Below, piece after piece: positions 13,993-21,183 of a stretch of 26,663 bases of DNA. The DNA lies in NCBI GenBank assembly GCA_001725215.1, contig MEFT01000004.1:1-26663 (forward strand), given 5' to 3'. A program made the translations under genes and the position numbers. The stretch is from Clostridium sp. SCN 57-10. GTDB taxonomy: Bacteria > Bacillota > Clostridia > Oscillospirales > Butyricicoccaceae. Position 1 is the stretch's first letter. Each line of letters begins with the position of its first letter. The notes under the pieces were generated by a model. That model made no database searches, had not been told where the DNA came from, and saw only the letters and a list, made by a program, of their open reading frames with translations.

Positions 13993-14720
13993 CAATTAAG
14001 TATTACAGCCAGCGGGATCCACTGTGGAAGGACAAGCCCTACACCATCGACGGCGACGCGCGCGAGACCATCGGCTATTCCGCCTGCGGCCCGACCTGTG
14101 CCGCCATGCTGGTGGCTAGTTGCTGTGACCCGGCCGTGACGCCGCCGGACATGTGCCGCTTTGCCATCGACACGGGAACGCGCACGGCCAATGACGGAAC
14201 GTCGTGGGCATTTTTCGGGCGGTTGGCGGCGAAGTATGGGCTGTCTATGACGCAGACGCCGCGCAACGCCGACGCGCTTGCGTGCATCCAGTCCGGCGGC
14301 GCGGTGATCTGCTCAATGGGCAAGGGTCGTTGGACAAACGGCGGGCATTACATCCTGTGGTATGGCGTTGATAGTGATACTGTGCTGGTGCATGACCCGC
14401 AGAGCACCGCGTCCGCAAAGCGCCGTGCGCCAATCGGTGATATGTACGCGCAGAGCAAGCAATATTTCTGCTTTTATTTCTCGCAGCAGGAAATGGAGGA
14501 GGATATGACACAAGAACAGTTTAACAAGCTCCTGGACGGCTACCTTGCCCAGCAGAAGGCGCAGCCACCAGAGCCTTGGAGCACAGAGGCGCGTGCCTGG
14601 GCGGAGCAGAACGGCCTCATCACCGGTGATGGCAGCGGCAATATGCAGTATAAAAGTGCTTGCACCCGCGAGATGATAGTGGTATTCTTGCATCGATTTG
14701 CAAAGCTACTGGGGACGTAA
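13989..14720 (+). CDS. Endolysin: C39-like peptidase with C-terminal SLH-like segment
   Basis: 243 residues. The catalytic domain (about 1-165) has the papain-like C39 pattern: SACGPTCAAM with Cys33 as nucleophile, NGGHYILWYG with His120, and VHDP with Asp136. A linker with MTQEQFNKLLDGYLAQQ follows. Residues 195-241 (PWSTEARAWAEQNGLITGDG to CTREMIVVFLHRFAKLL) form one S-layer-homology-like unit that may bind the cell wall. The enzyme would cut peptidoglycan peptides after holin opening. In lysis cassettes of clostridial prophages this fusion is common. No signal peptide, as expected for holin-dependent export. The last gene of the plus-strand unit, followed by a hairpin. Confidence 0.82.
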   Translation: MTIKYYSQRDPLWKDKPYTIDGDARETIGYSACGPTCAAMLVASCCDPAVTPPDMCRFAIDTGTRTANDGTSWAFFGRLAAKYGLSMTQTPRNADALACIQSGGAVICSMGKGRWTNGGHYILWYGVDSDTVLVHDPQSTASAKRRAPIGDMYAQSKQYFCFYFSQQEMEEDMTQEQFNKLLDGYLAQQKAQPPEPWSTEARAWAEQNGLITGDGSGNMQYKSACTREMIVVFLHRFAKLLGT

Positions 14721-14742
14721 AGGGTCAATCAACTATAAATAT

Positions 14743-14775
14743 AAGCGCCCCATCCGAATATGGACTGGGGCGCTT
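14743..14775 (+). terminator. Hairpin after the endolysin gene
   Basis: AAGCGCCCCA (14743-14752) and TGGGGCGCTT (14766-14775) form a ten-pair stem with a 13-base loop. No strong T run follows, so termination may be partial. It marks the end of the tail-lysis unit. Confidence 0.6.
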
Positions 14776-14797
14776 CCGTAATAAGTACGATATTCTC

Positions 14798-14849
14798 TAG
14801 GCTTGTTTAAGTTTGTAATCCGTTGGCATCCGCATGCATTCCAAGCCTA
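14798..14849. other. Inverted repeat in the gap between the lysis cassette and cargo genes
   Basis: TAGGCTTG (14798-14805) and CAAGCCTA (14842-14849), 36 bases apart, between convergent genes. Possibly a bidirectional transcript end. No gene seen in 14776-14922. Confidence 0.35.
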
Positions 14850-14922
14850 TCTAAGTTCAGAAAAGCACCCATTTCTTTCAGATAAAGCTCGTAGGGTTGC
14901 TAAATTTAATTGTTTTCAAGCT

Positions 14923-15177
14923 TTATTTGCTATCAGGAGGTATTTCCTTTTTCAGTTCCCAATTATGTCGTGGTTTTCTACTATCTGAAAACCATTTGCA
15001 CCCTCCCTCTATCCATTTCCGTCTCCAAATCTTTTGGCCCTCCTCTTTATCTGGATAATCATCTAATCCAAATTGAAAACCGCAACAAGGACATATTTCA
15101 TCTGATCCATGTACGTCATCATAATAAGTTGGTTCAAGCAAACCATCGTAGTCGCAAACAGGACACTTATATGTCAT
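14923..15177 (-). CDS. CPCC-family cysteine-rich protein
   Basis: 84 residues starting MTYKCPVCDYDGLLEP. Two zinc-knuckle-like motifs are present: C5-P-V-C8 and C29-P-C31-C32 (the CPCC signature), with a later Cys60. The aromatic end (KIWRRKWIEGGCKWF) is typical of the Cysteine-rich CPCC family, small soluble zinc-ribbon-like proteins with no proven function, often found as orphan genes beside mobile elements. AGAAGG is 8 bases before ATG 15177; the upstream in-frame GTG lies within that site. The surrounding DNA is AT-rich compared with the tail genes, a sign of later acquisition. It is on the strand opposite to the tail genes, as cargo (moron) genes often are. Confidence 0.8.
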   Translation of the reverse strand: MTYKCPVCDYDGLLEPTYYDDVHGSDEICPCCGFQFGLDDYPDKEEGQKIWRRKWIEGGCKWFSDSRKPRHNWELKKEIPPDSK

Positions 15178-15283
15178 GAATAGCACCTTCTCTTTTTATA
15201 GCCATGGTCGGCAATTTAAATGTGTCTCCAATCCATCCCTCTCTGTTCCCCTGCATTACGACCGCAAGGACAGTAGCGCATAC

Positions 15284-15832
15284 CTATTTAGCTGGTAAGT
15301 ATTTTGTATATATATTAGTATAGTGATTTTTGAACTTTATACCCGTTATATTTTTGTAGGGCTCCGCCCATTCTTCATCATCCCATACTCCCGTTGGACT
15401 AAAACAATGCATTCTAACACTGTCTTCTAGAATAGAGGCAACACGCCCGACAATAACAGCATCTTCCTTTCCAATATCAACAATTACAATATCGTCCAGT
15501 CCTTTAATTGACGTAAAAACAGTAGTCCAATTGCTTATATTTATATCAGAGCTATCACTTAATAAACTTTGTGCCCCTTCCTTTTTTACTATCTCCTCAA
15601 AATATCGGCAGGAATCAGAATAGTCGTAAGATTGAATATCCATTAGCCGAAGGATTTCAAAACCATCCGGCATAAAATCCTGATACCTTAAAACAAACAG
15701 TAAGTCATTGCTTGCAGCGATTGGAATGCAGTTTACCACTTCCGTTCCATTTAATTTCAGTTTAAGGCCGATGTAGTTTTGCAGGTTTATAAATTGAGAC
15801 ATGTCTTGCTTAAGGGTATCTTTATTCATCAT
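15284..15832 (-). CDS. Unrecognised 182-residue cargo protein
   Basis: A soluble, acidic protein without signal peptide or membrane segment, starting MMNKDTLKQDMSQFINLQNY, with a good GGGAGG site. A repeated beta pattern is seen (VVNCIPIAASNDLLFVLRY, DDIVIVDIGKEDAVIVGRV) but no motif I can name. AT-rich DNA, the lone CPCC neighbour downstream on the same strand and its place at the right end of the island suggest a cargo gene. Small acidic orphan proteins of this sort are often immunity proteins, but no toxin is near and this is only a guess. Confidence 0.6.
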   Translation of the reverse strand: MMNKDTLKQDMSQFINLQNYIGLKLKLNGTEVVNCIPIAASNDLLFVLRYQDFMPDGFEILRLMDIQSYDYSDSCRYFEEIVKKEGAQSLLSDSSDINISNWTTVFTSIKGLDDIVIVDIGKEDAVIVGRVASILEDSVRMHCFSPTGVWDDEEWAEPYKNITGIKFKNHYTNIYTKYLPAK

Positions 15833-16083
15833 TACATCCTCCCGTGCTAAGCACGAAGCTTATTAGGATTAGATGCACACCGCGCATATTTACCGACTCT
15901 TATCATTCAACCTGAAGAAACAGGGCGAGGTTTTTTATTGCTTTTGAGGGTATTGAGCTCCTTGAGTATAAGCTAAATGAAGCTTATCATGCATCCTATG
16001 TCGGAAGTTATCAGAATCTCAAGAATGTCGATATGATAGAAAGCTTACATGTTGCGGACTGTTCATGGACCCGGCTCGCACAA

Positions 16084-16155
16084 GAGCGTATGCACCCGAG
16101 AGGTGATGGTTGTGGTGTTCTGCATAGATTGGCGAAGTTGTTCGAAGATAAAATA
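16084..16155 (+). pseudogene. Relic of a second endolysin 3' end
   Basis: The DNA resembles the end of the intact endolysin gene (14657-14720). Translated, SVCTREVMVVVF corresponds to SACTREMIVVF; after a one-base deletion another frame continues HRLAKLF, corresponding to HRFAKLL. Only the last 23 or so codons are left. This implies that a second lysin gene, or a duplicated cassette end, once stood here. Confidence 0.55.
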
Positions 16156-16187
16156 ACGGCCGATACGGGTTCCTGTATCGACCGTTT
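16156..16187 (+). terminator. Terminator after the endolysin relic
   Basis: ACGG-C-CGATAC (from 16156) and GTATCG-A-CCGT (16175-16184) followed by TTTAT. It reads on the plus strand, as expected for the end of the lost lysis gene. Confidence 0.65.
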
Positions 16188-16283
16188 TATTGGATCAAGC
16201 GCTCAATTTAGCGGGAGTAATAGGAGTTATCTTTTCTCATTTTAATGCACTTTTTGAAAACCTAAACTCATTCTTAGAAAACT

Positions 16284-16315
16284 AAAAGCCCTGTAAGCAT
16301 TGAACTTACAGGGCT
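16284..16315 (-). terminator. Terminator of the tRNA-Ser genes
   Basis: AGCCCTGTAAG and CTTACAGGGCT form a perfect 11-pair stem with a 7-base loop directly after tRNA-Ser(GCU), followed on the minus strand by TTTTAGTTTTC. Its copy at 1948-1979 has lost pairing at one position. Confidence 0.8.
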
Positions 16316-16367
16316 TTGGCGGAGAAGGAGGGATTTGAACCCTCGCGACGTGTTACCGCCCTACTCC
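16284..16367. repeat. Right attachment-site copy (tRNA-Ser(GCU) 3' half plus terminator)
   Basis: The intact partner of the degenerate repeat at 1948-2029, in the same orientation. With the tRNA 3' end facing the tail island, it has the geometry of tRNA-targeted integration, the island being on the 3' side. Confidence 0.65.
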
Positions 16368-16406
16368 CTTAGCAGGGGAGCCCCTTCACCACTTGGGTAC
16401 TTCTCC
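16317..16406 (-). tRNA. tRNA-Ser (anticodon GCU)
   Basis: The minus strand gives acceptor GGAGAAG pairing with CTTCTCC, discriminator G and an encoded CCA. The anticodon stem CCCCT-GCTAA-GGG places anticodon GCT, reading AGC/AGU. A long variable arm (GTAGGGCGGTAACACGTCG region) is the class II hallmark of tRNA-Ser, and GGTTCAAATCC is a standard T-loop. This gene is the likely integration target of the island. Confidence 0.95.
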
Positions 16407-16465
16407 GTATAAACTTGTCCACGGCTCCGCGAACCGATACGCCGCTTTCCGCGCGGCATATCGCT

Positions 16466-16553
16466 TGGCGGAGAGAGTGGGATTCGAACCCACGGATGCT
16501 TTCACATCGCCGGTTTTCAAGACCGGAGCCTTCAACCGCTCGACCATCTCTCC
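16466..16553 (-). tRNA. tRNA-Ser (anticodon UGA)
   Basis: Acceptor GGAGAGA pairs with the 3' TCTCTCC, with encoded CCA. The anticodon loop CTTGAAA has TGA, reading UCN serine codons. A long variable arm (CGATGTGAAAGCATCCG) and T-loop GGTTCGAATCC are present. It precedes tRNA-Ser(GCU) by 59 bases in the same transcript, with a promoter upstream. Confidence 0.95.
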
Positions 16554-16568
16554 ATGGGTAGCTTATAC

Positions 16569-16598
16569 ATTTTAACACGCCGAATGGCGTACTGTCAA
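16569..16598 (-). promoter_or_regulatory. Promoter of the tRNA-Ser pair
   Basis: On the minus strand: TTGACA (16593-16598), 18-base spacer, TAAAAT (16569-16574), about 15 bases before the mature tRNA-Ser(UGA) end. A perfect -35 box fits a strong stable-RNA promoter. Confidence 0.7.
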
Positions 16599-16626
16599 TA
16601 TCTTGCCCGCGCTTTGGGCAAATATT

Positions 16627-17112
16627 TTAGACCACACAGCCCATACGACGCCCCACTTCCGCACCGATGTCGCGCGCTTGCGCCATACTCGTCAGCCCAC
16701 GGCGCACAATGCGCACGGGCAGCGTGCCGTCTGCCTCGCACAGCTTGCGCGCGTCTTTTCCGCGCTCCGCGCAGAAGGCTGCGCCGTCACGCACCGAAAG
16801 CTCAAGCACAAGCCGCCCACGCACGCGCCGCACGGCAGCGGACGAAAGCTCGCGCCAGCGCAGCGTGCCAAGCCAAGCAAACTCGCCGCAGCACACAAGA
16901 CCCTGCTCGCTCACCGTCAAGCTGGGACGCACCAGCTCGCGCGCGTGCGTCACCCCGAGGTAGATTGCGACAGCGGCGCACAGCACACCCCATAGATACC
17001 AAATCAGTCCCTGGCCGCTGCGCACGGCATACACAAAGCTTGCAATCGAAAGTCCTGCGGAGCACAGTGTTTCAAGCGCCATCGTCAGCGGCGCGGGCAT
17101 GGTGATTTTCAT
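16627..17112 (-). CDS. Small membrane protein with PH-like C-terminal domain
   Basis: 161 residues starting MKITMPAPLTMALETLCSAG; GGGGAG stands 6 bases before ATG 17112. The open frame extends upstream into serS but without a site. Two membrane helices (about 9-26 and 31-51) precede a soluble beta-rich half: RPSLTVSEQGLVCCG, LRWRELSSAAVRRVRG and LVLELSVRDG, the order seen in bacterial PH-like membrane proteins. A helix closes the chain. It lies 62 bases after serS on the same strand, so it probably shares its transcript. Role unknown. Confidence 0.65.
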   Translation of the reverse strand: MKITMPAPLTMALETLCSAGLSIASFVYAVRSGQGLIWYLWGVLCAAVAIYLGVTHARELVRPSLTVSEQGLVCCGEFAWLGTLRWRELSSAAVRRVRGRLVLELSVRDGAAFCAERGKDARKLCEADGTLPVRIVRRGLTSMAQARDIGAEVGRRMGCVV

Positions 17113-17173
17113 GCGGCACTCCCCTTTTTCTGCGCGCGGCGGTGGGCAGCCGCCGCGCGTATCTCGTCGATGC

Positions 17174-18454
17174 TTACTCTTTCGTGATGCGCTCGCGCCC
17201 GCCCATATAGGGGCGCAGTACCTCTGGTACGGTGACCGTGCCGTCCGCGTTCTGATAGTTTTCCAAAATGGCGGCGACGGCGCGCTCGGCCGGCAGGCTC
17301 GAGCCGTTGAGCGTGTGAACAAACTCGGTTTTGCCGCCTTTCTCGCGCTTAAAGCGGATACCAGCGCGGCGCGCCTGATAGTCCACATAGTTGGAGCAGC
17401 TGGAAATTTCTACATACTTTCCGTAAGACGGCATCCAGACCTCAATGTCATACTGCTTCGCCTGGTTGGCGCCCATGTCGCCCGTGCAGCACACGACGAC
17501 GCGGTACGGCAGTCCAAGCGCGCGCAGCAGGCTTTCCGGCTGGGCGACCAGCGTTTCAAGCTCGGCCATCGAGTCTTCAGGGCGCACGAACTTGACGATT
17601 TCGACCTTATGGAACTGATGCACGCGAATGAGGCCGCGCGTATCGCGCCCCGCCGCGCCCGCCTCGCTGCGGAAGCACGCGGTGTTCGTCGTGTGATAAA
17701 CGGGCAGCAGGTCGCCGTCCAGAATTTCGTTCGCGTAATAGTTGGTCGCGGGGATCTCGCCCGTTGAGATGAGATAGTAGTTGGTGTCTTCGATTTTAAA
17801 CATCTGGTCGGCGAACTTGGGCAGCTGACCCGTGCCGGTCAGCGTCGCGCTGTTCGCCATATAGGGGCACATCAGCTCGGTGAAGCCGGCCTTGGTGTTC
17901 TGATCAAGGCAGAAGTTGAGCAGCGCGCGCTCAAGCGCCGCACCGCCGGCACGCATGAAGGAAAAGCGCGTGCCCGTCACCTTTGTGGCGCGCGGCATAT
18001 CAATGATGTCAAGGTCGGCGCCTAAGTCCCAATGCGCCTTGGGCGCAAAGTCAAACGCAGGCGGCTCGCCCCAGGTGCGGATGGGCGTGTTTTCTTCGCT
18101 GTCCTTGCCGACGGGTACACCCTCGTCGGGCACGCAAGGGATGCCGAGCATCACGTCGCGCAGTTCTTCTTCCACGGCGGAAAGCTCTGCCGTCAGCAGC
18201 TTGGTCTGCTCGGCCAACGCCTTCATTTCGGCCATGACAGCCGTCGTGTCCTTCCCTTCCTTCTTGAGCACAGGAATCTGCTTCGACACACGGTTTTGAT
18301 TCGATTGATTGCTCTCGCTCTCTAAAATCAGCGCGCGGCGGCGCTCGTCGAGCGCAAGCGCGCGGTCTATCTCCGCGTCATAGCTTTTGCCGCGCCGCGC
18401 GAGCAGTGTCTTGACGCGTTCGGTTTCTTCACGGACCATTCTAATGTCCAGCAT
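17174..18454 (-). CDS. serS: Seryl-tRNA synthetase
   Basis: 426 residues, full length. It charges tRNA-Ser with serine using ATP. The N-terminal antiparallel coiled-coil arm that holds the long variable arm of tRNA-Ser spans about residues 27-105. Class II motif 2 (TACFRSEAGAAGRDTRGLIR) and motif 3 (EISSCSNYVDYQARRAGIRF) are intact. The conserved TGTGQLPKF and STGEIP segments are also present. AAGGAG precedes ATG 18454. Only 15 bases separate it from spo0J, leaving no room for a T-box leader, so it is expressed from the noc/soj side. Two tRNA-Ser genes, its substrates, lie within 900 bases downstream. Confidence 0.97.
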   Translation of the reverse strand: MLDIRMVREETERVKTLLARRGKSYDAEIDRALALDERRRALILESESNQSNQNRVSKQIPVLKKEGKDTTAVMAEMKALAEQTKLLTAELSAVEEELRDVMLGIPCVPDEGVPVGKDSEENTPIRTWGEPPAFDFAPKAHWDLGADLDIIDMPRATKVTGTRFSFMRAGGAALERALLNFCLDQNTKAGFTELMCPYMANSATLTGTGQLPKFADQMFKIEDTNYYLISTGEIPATNYYANEILDGDLLPVYHTTNTACFRSEAGAAGRDTRGLIRVHQFHKVEIVKFVRPEDSMAELETLVAQPESLLRALGLPYRVVVCCTGDMGANQAKQYDIEVWMPSYGKYVEISSCSNYVDYQARRAGIRFKREKGGKTEFVHTLNGSSLPAERAVAAILENYQNADGTVTVPEVLRPYMGGRERITKE

Positions 18455-18469
18455 ACCATTACTCCTTCT

Positions 18470-19324
18470 TTAATGCTTCAGCTTGCGGATCGCGGTGCAA
18501 AGCACGTCGAGATCCTCGTTGCCGTAATATTCGATGGTCATTTTGCCGCGTTTTTTGCCGTGGTGAATGGTGACCTTACGCCCCGTCGCCTGAGACAACG
18601 TGCGCTGAAGGTCCTCAATATAAATTGCGTCGCCGCGCACAGGCGCAGGCTTTTCTTCCTGTTCTTCGCGCAGGCGCTTGACCAGGCGCTCTGTGTCGCG
18701 CACCGAAAGCTCGCGCTCGATCACCGTCTGTGCCGCCTTATACATGCGCTCGACGTCCGAGATGGGCAGCAGTGCGCGCGCGTGACCCGAAGAAAGCGTG
18801 CCGTCTACCACAAGGTCTCGCAGCGTTTCGGGCATCGCAAGCAGGCGCAGCGCGTTTGCCACGGCGGGACGCGATCGCCCGACACGCTCGGCAACGCCCT
18901 CTTGCGTCAGCGAAAGCTCTTCCATCAGGCGCTCATAGCCCTCGGCCTCTTCGATGGGGTTCAGGTCTTCGCGCTGCAAGTTTTCGACGAGTGCGAGCAC
19001 ATACGCGGTCTGCTCGTCAACATCGAGCACAACTGCGGGGATTTCGTCAAGTCCCGCAAGGCGCGAGGCGCGCCAGCGGCGCTCACCCGCGATGATCTGA
19101 TAAGTTTGCCCCGTTTTGCGCACGGTAATCGGCGTAATCACACCGTTTTGTCGGATGCTCTCGGCCAGCTCTGCAAGCGCCGCGTCGTCAAAATAGGTGC
19201 GCGGCTGGCGCGGATTCGGCTCGATGTCACGCAGCGCGATGCCCGTTGCGCCTTGCGCCGGCTCTTCTCCCAGCAGCGCGTCTAGTCCGCGCCCAAGCCC
19301 CATCGGTTGTTTCTTTCCGCTCAC
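18470..19324 (-). CDS. parB: Chromosome partition protein ParB (Spo0J)
   Basis: 284 residues. It binds parS, spreads as a CTP-dependent clamp and loads SMC at the origin. Seen in order: the N-terminal ParA-stimulating start (GLGRGLDALLG, 9-19); the CTP-binding box with GERRWRA (80-86); a helix-turn-helix (LTQEGVAERVGRSRPAVANA, about 138-157); and a C-terminal dimerisation domain after about 225. GTG start overlapping the soj stop (GTGA), so the two are translationally coupled. Compared with the noc product it has the longer ParB N-terminus, and it lies next to soj, which separates the two paralogues. Confidence 0.95.
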   Translation of the reverse strand: MSGKKQPMGLGRGLDALLGEEPAQGATGIALRDIEPNPRQPRTYFDDAALAELAESIRQNGVITPITVRKTGQTYQIIAGERRWRASRLAGLDEIPAVVLDVDEQTAYVLALVENLQREDLNPIEEAEGYERLMEELSLTQEGVAERVGRSRPAVANALRLLAMPETLRDLVVDGTLSSGHARALLPISDVERMYKAAQTVIERELSVRDTERLVKRLREEQEEKPAPVRGDAIYIEDLQRTLSQATGRKVTIHHGKKRGKMTIEYYGNEDLDVLCTAIRKLKH

Positions 19325-20085
19325 CGTATCCCTCCTTCGTTCTGGTGCAGCAGCTCATCCGCCACACTGCGATATGCCTCCGCCCCGCGCGAAAAGCGGT
19401 CGTAGGCAATGACGGGCAGCCCATGGCTCGGCGCTTCTGACAGACGCACGTTGCGTGGTACCACCGTTTTATACACCTTGCGCCCGAAATGGCGCTTCAC
19501 TTCCTCCGAAACCTGCAACGTAAGGTTGGTGCGGCCGTCGTACATCGTCAGCAAAATGCCTTCAATGTCAAGCTTCGGGTTGTGATTGCGCTTGATCGAC
19601 CGAATGGTCGAGATAAGCAGTGTCAGCCCCTCCAGCGCGTAATATTCGCACTGCATGGGCACCAAAACGGTGTCTGCCGCCGTCAACGCGTTGATGGTCA
19701 GCATGCCAAGCGACGGCGGACAGTCGATAAAGATATAATCATAACGCTCGCGCAGTGGTTCCAGCACGTCGCGCAGGCGTGTCGTTCGGTCGTCAAGCCC
19801 CGCAAGCTCGACCTCTGCTGCGGCAAGGTTGATGTCAGACGGCAGCACATCGCAAAATTGTCCCTTGCGCAGAATGGCACTTGGCTCCGCCGTGCCGCAG
19901 ATACATTGATAGATGCCCGCGTTACCGACAGGCACGCCGAGCCCCGACGAGGCGTTGCCCTGTGGATCAAAATCGCACAGCAGCACATGCTTCCCCCGTT
20001 CGGCCACGCAGCACGCAAGATTGACGGCCGTCGTCGTCTTACCCACGCCGCCCTTTTGGTTGGAGACGGCGATGATTTTCCCCAC
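19321..20085 (-). CDS. parA: Chromosome partition ATPase ParA (Soj)
   Basis: 254 residues. Deviant Walker A motif KGGVGKTT (11-18) and Walker B region YDYIFIDCPPSLG, with the conserved EYYALEGLTLL and VVPRNVRLSEAPSHG of chromosomal ParA. Its ATP-bound dimer coats DNA, and ParB stimulates ATP hydrolysis; in Bacillota it also regulates DnaA. The start is GTG at 20085 with AAGGGAGGG upstream. It is the first gene of the soj-spo0J-serS unit and has its own promoter with a consensus -10 box. Confidence 0.96.
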   Translation of the reverse strand: MGKIIAVSNQKGGVGKTTTAVNLACCVAERGKHVLLCDFDPQGNASSGLGVPVGNAGIYQCICGTAEPSAILRKGQFCDVLPSDINLAAAEVELAGLDDRTTRLRDVLEPLRERYDYIFIDCPPSLGMLTINALTAADTVLVPMQCEYYALEGLTLLISTIRSIKRNHNPKLDIEGILLTMYDGRTNLTLQVSEEVKRHFGRKVYKTVVPRNVRLSEAPSHGLPVIAYDRFSRGAEAYRSVADELLHQNEGGIR

Positions 20086-20114
20086 GTCTATCCCTCCCTT
20101 ACCGGAATAAGCCT

Positions 20115-20143
20115 ATTATAGCACCTCCTTATACGAAATGCAA
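20115..20143 (-). promoter_or_regulatory. Promoter of soj
   Basis: On the minus strand: TTGCAT (20138-20143), 17-base spacer, TATAAT (20115-20120), 30 bases before the soj start. The -35 box lies within the T run of the upstream noc terminator. Confidence 0.75.
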
Positions 20144-20173
20144 AAAAAATTCCCCGGCCTTTTACGACCGGGG
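20142..20173 (-). terminator. Terminator of noc
   Basis: CCCCGG (20152-20157) and CCGGGG (20168-20173) with a 10-base loop, followed on the minus strand by AATTTTTTTTG. It separates noc from the soj unit. Confidence 0.8.
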
Positions 20174-20179
20174 ACAGCC

Positions 20180-20195
20180 TGTTTCACGTGAAACA
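20180..20195. promoter_or_regulatory. parS site 1
   Basis: A perfect 16-base palindrome, TGTTTCACGTGAAACA, the consensus binding site of ParB in Bacillota. It lies in the noc-soj gap. Confidence 0.95.
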
Positions 20196-20210
20196 AAAAA
20201 AGGGGGGGCT

Positions 20211-20226
20211 TGTTTCACGTGAAACA
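20211..20226. promoter_or_regulatory. parS site 2
   Basis: An identical TGTTTCACGTGAAACA, 31 bases (about three helical turns) from site 1, ending one base before the noc stop codon. Paired sites on one DNA face would help ParB loading. Confidence 0.95.
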
Positions 20227-21033
20227 TTACAGGGGGTGTTGAGGGATCCGTATGGTCAGCACCATCATATCATCCTCGTTGCGGCGCTCGATGCGCGCGC
20301 CAAAGCCAGATTGCTGCATGGTGGTTACGGCACGGGTAATGGTGTTGAGAAAGAGGCGCACGTCCCGCGTAACGAGACGGCGCGTGCGCGCCGCGGGGGT
20401 GGCGCGCTCGGTGAGCAGGCGCTCGATATATGCCTCTGACTGCTCGACGTTCATGGAACGCCGCGCAATCTCCTGCGCAGCGGCAAGCTGCTTGTCCTCT
20501 TCGGTGATGCGCAGCAGTGCGCGCGCATGGCGCTCAGTCAGCTTGCACTCGCGCACGCACGCAATTGTCTCCGGCGCAAGGCGCAGCAAGCGCAGCTTGT
20601 TTGCCACGGCCGACTGCGTGCGGCCGATCTGCTCGGCGGCCTGCTGCTGTGTCATGCCGTATAGCTCGGTAAGGCGCAGCAAGCCTAGTGCTTCCTCAAA
20701 AAAGTCCAGATCGCGGCGCTGCAGGTTTTCGACAAGCGCCATCAGCGAGCTGTCTTCCTCCTCCGCCACCATGACATAACAGGGCACGGCGGTTAGCCCC
20801 GCCATCTGCGAGGCGCGCAGGCGGCGCTCGCCCGCAATCAGCTCATAGCCGCCCGCCACCCGCCGCACGGTAAGCGGCGTGATCACGCCGAATCGCGCGA
20901 TGCTGTCTGCCAGCTCGCGCAGGGCGGCTTCGTCAAAGATCTTGCGCGGTTGGTTCGGGTTGCGCGCGATGCTGCCGACCGGCAGCCACTTAAACTCCTG
21001 CTTTTTGGCGCTTGTCCGGAAAAGCGTCGTCAT
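20227..21033 (-). CDS. noc: Nucleoid occlusion protein Noc (ParB paralogue)
   Basis: 268 residues. It contains the ParB-type CTPase box with GERRLRA (68-74) and a helix-turn-helix (MTQQQAAEQIGRTQSAVANK, about 126-145). The short basic N-terminus MTTLFRTSAKKQEFKW resembles the membrane-targeting helix of Noc rather than the start of Spo0J. Noc binds its own sites (NBS) and the membrane and keeps division septa off the nucleoid. Its place upstream of soj-spo0J and near rsmG-mnmG is the usual one. ATG 21033 is chosen with GAGG upstream; GTG 21042 is an alternative. Confidence 0.9.
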   Translation of the reverse strand: MTTLFRTSAKKQEFKWLPVGSIARNPNQPRKIFDEAALRELADSIARFGVITPLTVRRVAGGYELIAGERRLRASQMAGLTAVPCYVMVAEEEDSSLMALVENLQRRDLDFFEEALGLLRLTELYGMTQQQAAEQIGRTQSAVANKLRLLRLAPETIACVRECKLTERHARALLRITEEDKQLAAAQEIARRSMNVEQSEAYIERLLTERATPAARTRRLVTRDVRLFLNTITRAVTTMQQSGFGARIERRNEDDMMVLTIRIPQHPL

Positions 21034-21183
21034 TTCCCTCACCTCGCCTCCATTTTATAACAAGGTACGCACGAAAAAAGGCGAATTGGTTACCATATAC
21101 TGGTATCGCTCGACGAGATGTGACACAATATGCTGCTTTGCAGAGGTCTTATTGCCGTTATGCGCGCATCCGGGGAATATACA

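Larger units (their letters stand above)
15833..16283. other. AT-rich right edge of the island, no intact gene
   Basis: No intact gene. It contains a relic of an endolysin 3' end (16084-16155) and its terminator. A frame from about 15940 reads FEGIELLEYKLNEAYHASYV and continues open to 16245; it has no start or ribosome binding site and seems to be a mosaic of gene remnants. Confidence 0.45.

Noticed and set aside
16603..17105. Long plus-strand frames opposite the small membrane protein
   Set aside because: Arg/Ala/His-rich shadows in GC-rich DNA; the minus-strand gene has a site, membrane helices and operon context.
18455..18469. T-box riboswitch before serS
   Set aside because: Only 15 bases lie between spo0J and serS.
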